From Candidatus Zhuqueibacterota bacterium (GTDB lineage: Bacteria; Zhuqueibacterota; Zhuqueibacteria; Residuimicrobiales; Krinioviventaceae), in the NCBI GenBank assembly GCA_016934825.1, contig JAFGSB010000160.1:82276-146275 (forward strand): a DNA stretch of 64,000 nucleotides, written 5' to 3'. The position numbers were made by a program, and so were the translations under genes. This document shows, piece by piece, positions 45,975 through 54,262 of this stretch (position 1 is the stretch's first letter; every line of letters begins with the position of its first letter). Under the pieces are notes generated by a model. It ran no database searches. It saw nothing but the letters and a program-made list of their open reading frames with translations, and was not told where the DNA came from.

Positions 45975-46060
45975 ACTGAGGGCTTTGGTGAAGCAGGCGA
46001 GACCGAATTCCCTGGACCCAGCCGACCCGGAAGTAACCTCAAATGTTTTCTCATTGATAT
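45975..46060 (+). ncRNA. Candidate structured RNA, GC-rich intergenic island
   Basis: Within an AT-rich 280-base gap, about 65 bases (45975-46040) are suddenly GC-rich and can fold: outer GAGG/CCTC arms (45978-45981 with 46037-46040), a GCTT/AAGC hairpin and a GGC/GCC pair. Downstream are two more compact stems, CAGAAC/GTTCTG (46085-46102) and TATAAC/GTTATA (46119-46132), before the GalU-like start at 46153. It does not match riboswitch, SRP, 6S or tmRNA motifs that I can recall. It could be a leader element of the nucleotidyltransferase gene or an independent small RNA. Low confidence. Confidence 0.3.
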
Positions 46061-46152
46061 AGGCGAACAAAACATGACTGGTACAGAACGGATCTGTTCT
46101 GCGGAAAAGTATAAGAGATATAACCTGTTATAAAGTATTTGTCGGAACAAAA

Positions 46153-47082
46153 ATGATCAAAAAAGCAGTTATACCAGCGGCGGGAATCGGAACGCGCCAG
46201 TTTCCCGCAACCAATACGGTCCAGAAAGAATTGTTCCCGCTGGTTGACCGGGACGGGATTGCCAAGCCGACCATCCAGATTATCGCTGAAGAAGCAGTTA
46301 ACGCGGGTATTGAGGACATCGCCCTGATCGTTCAGCCCGGTATGGAGGAACAATTTAAAAGACATTTTCAGGGATTATCGGCAGACGATATGAAATCTTT
46401 TGAAAATAAAAAAAGGGGGATTAATCAATCTGCCCTTCTGGAAAAATTGAAAAATTCAATTACCTATCTGCATCAAACCGTCCAGGATGGTTACGGCCAT
46501 GCCGTTTACTGCGCCAGGGACTGGGCGGGCGGCGAACCTTTTTTGCTAATGCTTGGCGATCATATTTATATATCCGAAAATGATATTTCCTGCGCCGCAC
46601 AGGTTTTAGCCGGTTATGAACTATTCGAAAAATCAATTTTCGCGTTAAAGCGAACCCCCGCAGAATTGATTTATTTGTACGGCACGGTAACCGGTCCGCT
46701 TTTGCGGGAAAATCCTCCGGCATATCATTTAACCGACATCGTAGAAAAGCCGTCGGTCGCTTACGCCAGGGAAAACCTGCATCATCCGGCTTTACCTGCG
46801 GATACTTTTTTATGTTTTTTTGGTATGCATATATTGACGCCGGCCATTTTTCAGATACTGGAAGAACATATTAAAAATAACATTCGGGGAAACGGCGAAA
46901 TCCAGTTAACCACGGCGCAGGCGGAATTGAGTAAAAGAGAAGGAGCAATTGGTCTTGAAGTGGAAGGGCAGCGCCTGGATATGGGAACACCCCTGGGATA
47001 TATTGAAACACAATTGGCGCTGGCATTAAACGGTCCGTTTGCCCGTGATGTTGATGTGATATTTAAAAAATTAAAAAACTAA
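46153..47082 (+). CDS. GalU-like UDP-sugar pyrophosphorylase
   Basis: 309 residues. 'IKKAVIPAAGIGTRQFPATN' with 'VQKELFPLVDRDGIAKPTIQ' is the GalU nucleotide-binding signature, with an unusual three-residue insertion (RDG) after LVD. Further motifs are 'DGYGHAVYCARDWAGG' and 'FLLMLGDHIYI', 'DIVEKPS' and 'GEIQLTTAQAEL'. It makes UDP-glucose or a related UDP-sugar from UTP and a sugar 1-phosphate. Its position after the arabinokinase-like gene suggests that it uses that kinase's product, as the UDP-sugar pyrophosphorylase does in plant salvage. Confidence 0.83.
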   Translation: MIKKAVIPAAGIGTRQFPATNTVQKELFPLVDRDGIAKPTIQIIAEEAVNAGIEDIALIVQPGMEEQFKRHFQGLSADDMKSFENKKRGINQSALLEKLKNSITYLHQTVQDGYGHAVYCARDWAGGEPFLLMLGDHIYISENDISCAAQVLAGYELFEKSIFALKRTPAELIYLYGTVTGPLLRENPPAYHLTDIVEKPSVAYARENLHHPALPADTFLCFFGMHILTPAIFQILEEHIKNNIRGNGEIQLTTAQAELSKREGAIGLEVEGQRLDMGTPLGYIETQLALALNGPFARDVDVIFKKLKN

Positions 47083-47110
47083 AAAATACTACAAACAAAA
47101 AGGGCTCGGA

Positions 47111-47746
47111 ATGTTAAGTATTATTTTAATTGTCGTTATAGGCTATCTGGTCGGATCTTTTCCAACCAGTATTATCACCGGAAAGATTTTACGTGGAATA
47201 GATATTCGCGAACACGGCAGCGGAAACGCCGGGGCAACAAATGTATTCAGAGTTTTGGGGTGGAAGCCCGGCATTTTCGTAATGGCTTTTGATATCTTTA
47301 AAGGATTTGCCGTCACGTACTGGATTTCAAGAATAACAATTGGTACTGTACCGTTGGACTTTGAACTGATGCAAATTATAGCCGGATGTTCCGCTATTTT
47401 CGGGCATATCTGGACCGTTTTTGCGAATTTCCATGGCGGGAAAGGAGTCGGTACGGCCGCAGGTATGCTGATCGCGCTTTATCCAACTGCGCTTTTGATC
47501 TGTCTAGGCGTATTTATTATCGTTTTCCTGCTTTCCAGGATTGTGTCCTTAAGTTCCATCTCCGCCGCTATTACTTTACCCGTCGTTTTGACGATATTCC
47601 GTTATGGAATCAACAAACCGGTGCCCCTGTCTTTGTATATTTTTGGCTTTTTCGTTTCCGTATTGATTATATATACCCATCGTTCGAATATAAAGCGTTT
47701 ATTGAACGGTACAGAAAACCGGTTCGGCCGTAAAAAGTCCGCATGA
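47111..47746 (+). CDS. plsY: Glycerol-3-phosphate acyltransferase PlsY
   Basis: 211 residues with five membrane helices. The three loop motifs of PlsY are present: 'VGSFPTSIITGK', 'HGSGNAGATNVFRVLGWKPG' and, later, 'ANFHGGKGVGTAAGM'. It transfers acyl groups from acyl-phosphate to glycerol-3-phosphate at the inner membrane, the first step of ester phospholipid synthesis. It shows that the organism makes ordinary bacterial lipids even though an archaeal-type UbiA is also encoded. A GGGCTCGGA site precedes the ATG. Confidence 0.95.
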   Translation: MLSIILIVVIGYLVGSFPTSIITGKILRGIDIREHGSGNAGATNVFRVLGWKPGIFVMAFDIFKGFAVTYWISRITIGTVPLDFELMQIIAGCSAIFGHIWTVFANFHGGKGVGTAAGMLIALYPTALLICLGVFIIVFLLSRIVSLSSISAAITLPVVLTIFRYGINKPVPLSLYIFGFFVSVLIIYTHRSNIKRLLNGTENRFGRKKSA

Positions 47747-47767
47747 TCCTGAACGATAATTTGACAG

Positions 47768-48706
47768 ATGACCGATGAATTGAAAATCCAATTTTTAGGT
47801 ACCGGCGCGGCTGTGCCGTCAATGCGCCGCGGTCTGCCGTCGTTGACAATTAAGCATGACGGGGGAATTATTTTATGTGATATCGGGGAGGGCACGCAGA
47901 TGAATATTCTGCGCGCCGGAATTTCTCCGTCAAAGATCCATACGATTTTCATCTCTCATCTGCACGGCGACCATATATTCGGATTGCCCGGATTTCTCAC
48001 CTCACAGCAAATGATGGACAGAATGAATCCCCTGACCGTTATCGGTCCGGCCGGTATCCGGCAGTTTTATGAAAGTATCCGGGAGATTTCCGGTTTTGAT
48101 ATCCAATACCCGCTCTATTTTAAAGAATTGACCGAAAATGCTCCCGAACCATTTCAGGCCGGCCCGTTTCAGGTCACCGCGAAAATCCTGGAACACCGGA
48201 CTGCCTGTTATGGTTACCGTTTCAGCGAAGCGGAAAAACCAGGCAAGTTTGACGTACAAAAAGCGGAACAGTTTGGAATTCCTCCCGGACCGTTACGTTC
48301 CGATTTACAGCAGGGAAAAATCATTAACATCCGCGGGAAAAATATCAATCCGGGGGAAGTACTTGGCCCGCCATATCCAGGGCGAACCATTGTTTTCTGC
48401 ACCGATACGCGTCCCTGTGAAAACACCGTTAAACTGGCGAAAAACGCCTCGTTATTGATTCATGACAGCACTTTTTCAAAAAAGCTCACAGAGAGGGCGC
48501 AAAAAACATTTCACAGCACATCCGTTCAGGCGGCGGAAATAGCTGTACAAGCCGGGGTGGAAAAATTATTTCTCTGGCATCTGAGTATCCGTCATGATGA
48601 GAACGATGAGCAGGAAATGTTAAAGGAAGCCAGGGAGATTTTTCCGCAAACATATTTACCCTGTGATTTTGAAACACTCGAACTCAAACGGCCGGAACAG
48701 ACGTGA
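47768..48706 (+). CDS. rnz: Ribonuclease Z
   Basis: 312 residues. The metallo-beta-lactamase motif 'ISHLHGDHIFGLPGFL' (HxHxDH) follows the N-terminal 'FLGTGAAVPSMRRGLPS' typical of RNase Z, and later 'FCTDTRPCENTV' and 'HSTSVQAAEIA' supply the remaining ligands. It cleaves the 3' trailer of tRNA precursors. Its stop overlaps the GTG start of the transporter gene (GTGA). Confidence 0.93.
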   Translation: MTDELKIQFLGTGAAVPSMRRGLPSLTIKHDGGIILCDIGEGTQMNILRAGISPSKIHTIFISHLHGDHIFGLPGFLTSQQMMDRMNPLTVIGPAGIRQFYESIREISGFDIQYPLYFKELTENAPEPFQAGPFQVTAKILEHRTACYGYRFSEAEKPGKFDVQKAEQFGIPPGPLRSDLQQGKIINIRGKNINPGEVLGPPYPGRTIVFCTDTRPCENTVKLAKNASLLIHDSTFSKKLTERAQKTFHSTSVQAAEIAVQAGVEKLFLWHLSIRHDENDEQEMLKEAREIFPQTYLPCDFETLELKRPEQT

Positions 48707-49614
48707 TAAAATCCGTTTTCTTTAAATACAAAGTGTTTATCATCCTGTTTGTCGGGATTCTGTCCATTTCTTCCGCATCGATATTGATAAAAATATGCGC
48801 CGCCCCGGCGCTGGTCATCGCTTTTTACCGAATGACAATTGCTTCCCTTTTTTATTGGGGGACAACAATGGCAAAAGGACCCGGCCTTAAATCCATAAGC
48901 CGAAAAGAACTGAAATACACAATATTATCCGGAGCTTTTTTAGCTCTTCACTTTGCAACCTGGATTTCATCCCTCAATTATACCTCCGTTGCCAGTTCTG
49001 TGGTGCTGGTGCAGACATCTCCGATTTTCGTTGCCCTGGGCAGTTACATTTTTCTTAAGGAACGTCTCTCATTAAAATGTATTACTGGCGTGGTTATCAC
49101 TGTTGCCGGCGGGATTATCATCGGGAAATTTGATACAAGCAATAATTCTTCTGCGTTTACCGGCAACCTGCTGGCGCTGTTAGGTGCGGTCGGCGCTTCC
49201 GGTTATTTTTTAGTCGGACGCCATATTCGAAAAACAATGGATATATTTAAATATGTAACCCTGGTCTATTCTTCCGCGGCCCTGTTTTTATTTATAATGG
49301 TTTTTATTCAAAGCCCTTTGTTGTTTTTTGGATATGATCGGCATGTTTATTTATTACTTGTTGCCATCGCTTTGATTCCACAGGTGATCGGCCATACCAG
49401 TTTAAACTGGGCTTTGAAATATTTTTCGGCGACGGCCGTTGCAATCTTTACTCTCGGCGAGTCCGTTTGCGCATCAATTATGGCATGGATACTGTTGGAT
49501 GAAGCGCTTCCTTTTTACAAAATTTCCGGGGGAATAATCCTGTTAACCGGGGTCATCATTGTGTTAATAGCTGAAAACACCCAAAATCGGGGGTGGAAAA
49601 GTGAAAAATGTTGA
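48703..49614 (+). CDS. EamA/DMT-family transporter
   Basis: 303 residues with ten hydrophobic segments in two homologous halves, the EamA drug/metabolite transporter layout. 'FVGILSISSASILIKICAAP' opens the first half and 'GHTSLNWALKYFSATAVAI' closes a helix of the second. It begins with GTG at 48703, overlapping rnz, so translation is coupled. Substrates of this family range from amino acids to nucleotide sugars and cannot be inferred here. Confidence 0.87.
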   Translation: MIKSVFFKYKVFIILFVGILSISSASILIKICAAPALVIAFYRMTIASLFYWGTTMAKGPGLKSISRKELKYTILSGAFLALHFATWISSLNYTSVASSVVLVQTSPIFVALGSYIFLKERLSLKCITGVVITVAGGIIIGKFDTSNNSSAFTGNLLALLGAVGASGYFLVGRHIRKTMDIFKYVTLVYSSAALFLFIMVFIQSPLLFFGYDRHVYLLLVAIALIPQVIGHTSLNWALKYFSATAVAIFTLGESVCASIMAWILLDEALPFYKISGGIILLTGVIIVLIAENTQNRGWKSEKC

Positions 49615-49639
49615 CATTGTATGTTATTAATCTTATATT
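49611..49639 (+). promoter_or_regulatory. Sigma-70-like promoter for the 49865 gene
   Basis: TTGACA at 49611-49616 and TATATT at 49634-49639 are separated by exactly 17 bases. The -35 box overlaps the stop of the transporter gene. It would give a leader of about 220 bases before the start at 49865. This is the best promoter match I saw in the window. Confidence 0.6.
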
Positions 49640-49804
49640 TTCTGTGTAACGCGGAATCAGGAACAAACGTTCAGAATTATGCAATAAGCTGCATTTTTTT
49701 AAATAAAGATATTATATAAATATATATTAGAAAAATACAAGTACGATTCTGCTAACGGTTGATTCCGTGTGGTCTATTCTTTTCGTTTTTAAAATAAAAA
49801 AGAA

Positions 49805-49841
49805 ACCGTTGTCAGTCAAAAGCTTCAACGGTATTTTTTTT
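49805..49841 (+). terminator. Terminator-like hairpin in the leader of the 49865 gene
   Basis: ACCGTTG and CAACGGT (49805-49811, 49826-49832) form a perfect 7-bp stem, followed by ATTTTTTTTAT. It ends only about ten bases before the ribosome binding site of the next gene. It is therefore either the late terminator of the plsY-rnz-transporter transcript or an attenuator inside the leader of the next gene. Confidence 0.6.
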
Positions 49842-49864
49842 ATATGCTGAAGGAGAGTCCCCTT

Positions 49865-50374
49865 ATGAAAAAATGTGCTAATCCCCTGACTTCCCTTGAA
49901 AATCTTTCCCGAAATATTGCCGGATTTACCGGGTACAAGCAACCGGAACAAAGAGAACGATCGGACAGGCTGTATCGGGAATTTTTGATTAAACAAATGA
50001 AATCGCTCATAAAATCGCTCGGGCATAAAATTGATGTCGATACAGCCGATTTAAAAAAAAATGTGGATGAAAACGTCAACAGCACAAAACGTAAACTCCT
50101 GACCATCAGTGAAAGTTTAAAGAATCCTACTTATGAGGGAACTCCCTTCTTTAAGAAAATCAGGTTATCCGATGAATTAATCACCAGTATTTATGAAAAT
50201 GAATGCCGTATGCTGGAAGCGATAAAAAATATAAGCGATGAAATAAAGGCGATCATTTCCCCTGGAATTGACCAGTATGTTTTAGAGGATAGTTACTTAC
50301 ATATTCATGATTATCTTGATGCCCTTAACCAGTATTTGTTTGAACGTGAGTCTTTAATTTTGGGTGAATATTAA
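49865..50374 (+). CDS. Hypothetical helical protein
   Basis: 169 residues from the ATG at 49865, which has AAGGAG nine bases upstream; the in-frame ATG at 49844 lies before that site. I do not recognise the family. The sequence is highly charged and predicted helical throughout, with no signal peptide or membrane segment. There are long heptad-like stretches ('RLYREFLIKQMKSLIKSLG', 'DELITSIYENECRMLEAIK', 'SYLHIHDYLDALNQYLFE'), so a soluble helical bundle is likely. It has a promoter and hairpin of its own upstream and is followed 30 bases later by the YjbQ gene, with which it may be co-transcribed. Confidence 0.6.
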   Translation: MKKCANPLTSLENLSRNIAGFTGYKQPEQRERSDRLYREFLIKQMKSLIKSLGHKIDVDTADLKKNVDENVNSTKRKLLTISESLKNPTYEGTPFFKKIRLSDELITSIYENECRMLEAIKNISDEIKAIISPGIDQYVLEDSYLHIHDYLDALNQYLFERESLILGEY

Positions 50375-50404
50375 TTATTTCAGATATTTTAACGCGGAGA
50401 AAAA

Positions 50405-50818
50405 ATGAAATCATATACACATTATTTGTGGTTTAATACAAAAAAGCACCGTGAATATATCAATATCACTCGTGATGTCAACGATGTTCTGCGTAACAGC
50501 GGCATCAAGGAAGGTATGATACTGGTTTCCGCAATGCATATTACCGCCGCAATTTATGTGAATGACGCAGAGTCGGGTCTCATTCAGGATATTGATGAAT
50601 GGCTGCAAAAGCTGGCGCCCGAAGGACCGGATTATAATCATCACAGAACAGGGGAAGTGAACGGTGATGCGCATCTAAAAAATTTGCTTATGCATCACCA
50701 GGTTATTATCCCGGTTACGAAAGGTCAAATGGATTTTGGCCCGTGGCAGCAGGTCTATTACGCGGAATTTGACGGTCAGAGGAGAAAAAGGATTATCATT
50801 AAAGTTATGGGTGAATAA
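50405..50818 (+). CDS. YjbQ/UPF0047-family protein
   Basis: 137 residues, full length for the family. '[20 protein letters not shown]' followed by '[20 protein letters not shown]' and, near the end, '[18 protein letters not shown]' carry the conserved His, Asp and Glu cluster. E. coli YjbQ has weak thiamine-phosphate synthase activity and the family is annotated as secondary thiamine-phosphate synthase; the true role is uncertain. A GCGGAG site precedes the ATG. It converges on the response regulator gene, with only four bases between the stops. Confidence 0.9.
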   Translation: MKSYTHYLWFNTKKHREYINITRDVNDVLRNSGIKEGMILVSAMHITAAIYVNDAESGLIQDIDEWLQKLAPEGPDYNHHRTGEVNGDAHLKNLLMHHQVIIPVTKGQMDFGPWQQVYYAEFDGQRRKRIIIKVMGE

Positions 50819-50822
50819 TATA

Positions 50823-52193
50823 TTAGCCCGGTTTTTTTTGATCAATCCCCAAATAGCTCATTTTTCTGTAGAGTGTAGCCTCCCCGATACCCAGGGATTG
50901 TGCGGTTTTCCCCCGGTGATAATTATTTTTTAATAATTGATCGAGAATAAACTCTCTCTCGAACTCTTCAGTCGCGATTTTCAAATTGTCGGAAGAAAAT
51001 TCAAATTTTTTTGTCTTTTTTGTCTCCAGCAAATCATCCGGCAGATCATGAAATGACAAAACATTTCCTTTGGCAAATATCATCAGTCTTTCCACGAAAT
51101 TTTCCAATTCTCTCACTTCCCCCTGCCATTCCCGCCTGGTCAGCGCCGTCAACAATTCAGGCTCGATATGATCTACTTTTTTGTTCATCTGCTTGTTATA
51201 TTTTTGGATAAAATGGTTCAGGAGCAGGGGAATGTCACTCCGGCGTTCGCTTAGCGAGGGAAGGACGATTTCAATGATATTCAGACGGTAATACAAATCT
51301 TCACGGAAAGCGCCTTTTTCGATTTCCTGCCGTAAATCACGATTTGTCGCCGCGATTATTCTGACATGGATCGTTTCCGGAATATTGGAACCGACCGATA
51401 ATATCGTTTTTGTTTCAATCGCCCGAAGCAGTTTTACCTGTGATGTCAGTGACATTTCACTGATCTCATCCAAAAAAAGTGTGCCGCGATGTGCCGCCTT
51501 GAATAATCCTTCCTTGTCCGTATATGCCCCTGTAAATGCGCCTTTTTTATAGCCGAAAAGTTCGCTTTCTATGAGTGTTTCCGTAATGGCGCCGCAGTTT
51601 ACGGCGACAAATCGTCCCAGTTTGTGCCGACTGTTAAAATGGATCGCTTTTGCGACAAGTTCTTTTCCCGTTCCGCTTTTACCGCCAATCAATACATTGC
51701 TTTCGCTTTCGGAGACACCTTTTATCGTTTCAAAAACTTTTTTTATTGCCGCGCTTTCCCCAATGATATTGGTAAAATCATATTGCGAATTGACTTCCTG
51801 TCTCAGCGCCTGATTTTCGTAAACCAGTTCTTTGTGTTCAACCAGCTTTTGAACTCTGTGAGCAACATCCTCAAAATTTAACGGTTTGAGTAAATAATCA
51901 AAAGCCCCTTTTCGCAGGGCTTCAATTGCTGTTTCAATGGATGCGTATGCAGTGATAATAATAAAAGACACTCGGGATTTCAACTCGGCCGTTTTTTCCA
52001 ATAATTCAATTCCATTCATTTTCGGCATTTCCAGGTCTGTTATCACAACATCGAATTCATTGGTTTTGATCAACTCCAGGGCTTCCTGTCCGTTCGCGGC
52101 CTGACGACAGTTAAACCCCTGGTTGTTCAATACGGTCATTAAACTTTCACGGGTTATATCGTCATCATCGACTATCAGTACATGTATAGCCAT
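50823..52193 (-). CDS. NtrC-family sigma-54 response regulator
   Basis: 456 residues: a receiver domain with phosphoacceptor D53 ('VVITDLEMPKMNG') and acidic pocket (VDDDD), an AAA+ domain with Walker A 'GGKSGTGKELVAKAI' and the sigma-54 contact loop 'GAFTGA', and a C-terminal Fis-type helix-turn-helix ('RGKTAQSLGIGEATLYRKM'). When phosphorylated it should oligomerise and activate sigma-54 promoters. Its start follows the histidine kinase stop with no gap, so the two form a two-component system. Confidence 0.95.
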   Translation of the reverse strand: MAIHVLIVDDDDITRESLMTVLNNQGFNCRQAANGQEALELIKTNEFDVVITDLEMPKMNGIELLEKTAELKSRVSFIIITAYASIETAIEALRKGAFDYLLKPLNFEDVAHRVQKLVEHKELVYENQALRQEVNSQYDFTNIIGESAAIKKVFETIKGVSESESNVLIGGKSGTGKELVAKAIHFNSRHKLGRFVAVNCGAITETLIESELFGYKKGAFTGAYTDKEGLFKAAHRGTLFLDEISEMSLTSQVKLLRAIETKTILSVGSNIPETIHVRIIAATNRDLRQEIEKGAFREDLYYRLNIIEIVLPSLSERRSDIPLLLNHFIQKYNKQMNKKVDHIEPELLTALTRREWQGEVRELENFVERLMIFAKGNVLSFHDLPDDLLETKKTKKFEFSSDNLKIATEEFEREFILDQLLKNNYHRGKTAQSLGIGEATLYRKMSYLGIDQKKPG

Positions 52194-54077
52194 TTATATA
52201 TCCTTACCGCTTTGCGGCAATACAATCGTAAAAGTGGTATGTTCCCCTTGCCGGCTTTCCACAGACATAGTGCCTGAAAAACTGGAAATGATGTTGTAAC
52301 TGACCCATAAACCCAGGCCTGTGCCCTTGTCCTTTGCTTTAGTTGTATAAAAGGGCTCGAAAATATGCGGTATGTTTTCCTCGGGGATGCCGATGCCGTT
52401 GTCGGTAATCGAGGTGTACACATTGTTGTGATCGAACCATGTTTTAATTAAAAGTGTACCGTTTTTAACATTTTCCATGGCGTCGGCGGCGTTCAGGCAA
52501 ATGTTAATAAACACCTGTAATACCTGGTCAAAACTTGCCGTAACTACCGGGATTTTTGCTTCAAGATCTGTTTCTATATTTTGATGTTTCAGCCGTTTGT
52601 CATATTTTATAATTCGTATAACGTGTTCAATGACATTATTTAAATAAATTTTTTCAACTTTGTGGGGAATGGGTTTTGAGAAATCGACCAGTGTTTTTAC
52701 GGTTCTCGATATACGGTCAATATTTTGCCGGATAAGGGTAATTTTATCTTTAAACTCCGGGTCGTCAATTTTAAAACTAAGCAGTTGGGTGAGTGATGAA
52801 ATTGAATTTAAAGGCGACCCGACTTCATGCGCTATACCGGCGGCCAATGTTCCAACGGCCGATAATTTTTCCGACTGGATAAGCTGCTGGCGCATTTGTT
52901 CCTGCTGGGTGATGTCACGCGCTATGACACTGCTGCCGATAAACTGACCTTTCTCATTAATGATCGCTGTACGCGTCACATCGATGAGAATTCGCCTGCC
53001 GTCCCGCGTCAAACGATTCGTTTGCAGATTTTTGACGAACCCTTTTTCTTTAACGATCTGGTTAATCCGTTCAATTTCCTGCTGGGATTTTTGATCGTCC
53101 GGGAAAATTAAACTGATGGATTTTCCCACCACATCTTCTTCCGGCCAGCCGTATATTGCTTCGGCCGCTTTGTTCCACATGACAATCCGGTCATTTTCGT
53201 TTAAAATAATTATCGCGTCGGCCGCATCGTTTAATATATTCTCGAAATACTGTTCATAACGCTTGAGTTCAATTTGCCCTTTTATGTGATCCGTAACATC
53301 ATGACAGAGAACAGATACGCCAATACTCTTCCTGTTATTATCGCGAAGCGGCGCAACCTGATAATTAATAATTCTCTCGCCCTTTTTGGCAATTTTGTGT
53401 CTGACTTCAAATAAATCCGATTCTTTGTTTTCGTCAACAGCCTGCAGTATTGCATTATAAAGTTTTTGTTCCTTTTTTAAATCCGGGAATATTTGCAGAA
53501 TATTCTGGCCCAGAACTTCCTGGGAGCGCATTTCATATATTCTTGTCGATCCCGAACTCCACTGAATAAAATTAAGATTTCTGTCCAGCAGGAAAAGGCC
53601 GATCCCGGCAAAATCTATGGCCATTAGTCCAATTTCGTAGGCATGGGTATAATCTTTTGTTAATTGTTCAACCTTGCCCCTGGTTTTCGACATGAACTGG
53701 ACATGGATATTTGTAATCAAGGGATCGAACAGGTCATTGATCTGGCCGAAAGTTTCAAGACTGTTGAAGGATTTATCACCGGCTTTGGCAATAAAGGAAA
53801 GAATGATATAACGGCTGACAAGTAAAGACTTGATAATCAGTTTTGGCGCTTCACTCAATGACAAATAAAAGGTGTTTATTATTTTTTCAACATGTTGAAC
53901 AATAACATCAACATTAGAATTCTGAAGATATGCAACCAGAAACTCTTTCAGACTCAATACAAGGCGTTTAAGGCGCGTTTCCTCCCAATTGGGAAACTGT
54001 ACGGCGACTCGCTCCTGCCATTCTTTTAATATATCATCGTTTCTTTTTTCAAGAACATTTAATATCGTGTCAATCAA
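52194..54077 (-). CDS. PAS-domain sensor histidine kinase
   Basis: 627 residues, no membrane segment, so probably cytoplasmic. Residues 1-155 are an all-helical domain ('VAVQFPNWEETRLKRLVLSL') resembling the N-terminal domain of Rsb-type regulators. Two PAS domains follow (about 160-280 and 290-405), then the HisKA phospho-His at about 417 in 'GIAHEVGSPLNSI' and the ATPase with 'NICLNAADAME', 'DNGIGIPEENIPHIFEPFY' and 'GTGLGLWVS'. It is the partner of the NtrC-type regulator immediately downstream. The signal is not evident; the helical and PAS domains suggest an intracellular cue. Confidence 0.93.
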   Translation of the reverse strand: MIDTILNVLEKRNDDILKEWQERVAVQFPNWEETRLKRLVLSLKEFLVAYLQNSNVDVIVQHVEKIINTFYLSLSEAPKLIIKSLLVSRYIILSFIAKAGDKSFNSLETFGQINDLFDPLITNIHVQFMSKTRGKVEQLTKDYTHAYEIGLMAIDFAGIGLFLLDRNLNFIQWSSGSTRIYEMRSQEVLGQNILQIFPDLKKEQKLYNAILQAVDENKESDLFEVRHKIAKKGERIINYQVAPLRDNNRKSIGVSVLCHDVTDHIKGQIELKRYEQYFENILNDAADAIIILNENDRIVMWNKAAEAIYGWPEEDVVGKSISLIFPDDQKSQQEIERINQIVKEKGFVKNLQTNRLTRDGRRILIDVTRTAIINEKGQFIGSSVIARDITQQEQMRQQLIQSEKLSAVGTLAAGIAHEVGSPLNSISSLTQLLSFKIDDPEFKDKITLIRQNIDRISRTVKTLVDFSKPIPHKVEKIYLNNVIEHVIRIIKYDKRLKHQNIETDLEAKIPVVTASFDQVLQVFINICLNAADAMENVKNGTLLIKTWFDHNNVYTSITDNGIGIPEENIPHIFEPFYTTKAKDKGTGLGLWVSYNIISSFSGTMSVESRQGEHTTFTIVLPQSGKDI

Positions 54078-54184
54078 ATTTATTCCTGTAGATAATGTTG
54101 TATTATACTAAAATAATATTAGCCGGTTCCGGGATATTGATTGTCCTTTTAACAAACAGGATAACGCATCCATTGAAAAGTATG

Positions 54185-54233
54185 AAAAAAAGCCGACCAT
54201 AGTTTATGAATAATCAACAGTAACCGGCTTTTT
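54185..54233 (-). terminator. Terminator downstream of tkt
   Basis: On the minus strand AAGCCG and CGGCTT pair across a long loop of about 33 bases that may contain its own short stem, followed by TTTTTT. The plus strand also shows CGGCTTTTT, so it could work in both directions. It lies 30 bases after the transketolase stop and separates it from the kinase gene. Confidence 0.6.
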
Positions 54234-54262
54234 AATTTTGTAACCTTTTTATAATACTGCTT

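Noticed and set aside
45965..46045. Reading the GC-rich island as a known riboswitch, 6S or SRP RNA
   Set aside because: Compared by eye with FMN, cobalamin, TPP, c-di-GMP, SRP and 6S consensus cores; none fits, so it is kept only as an unnamed candidate.
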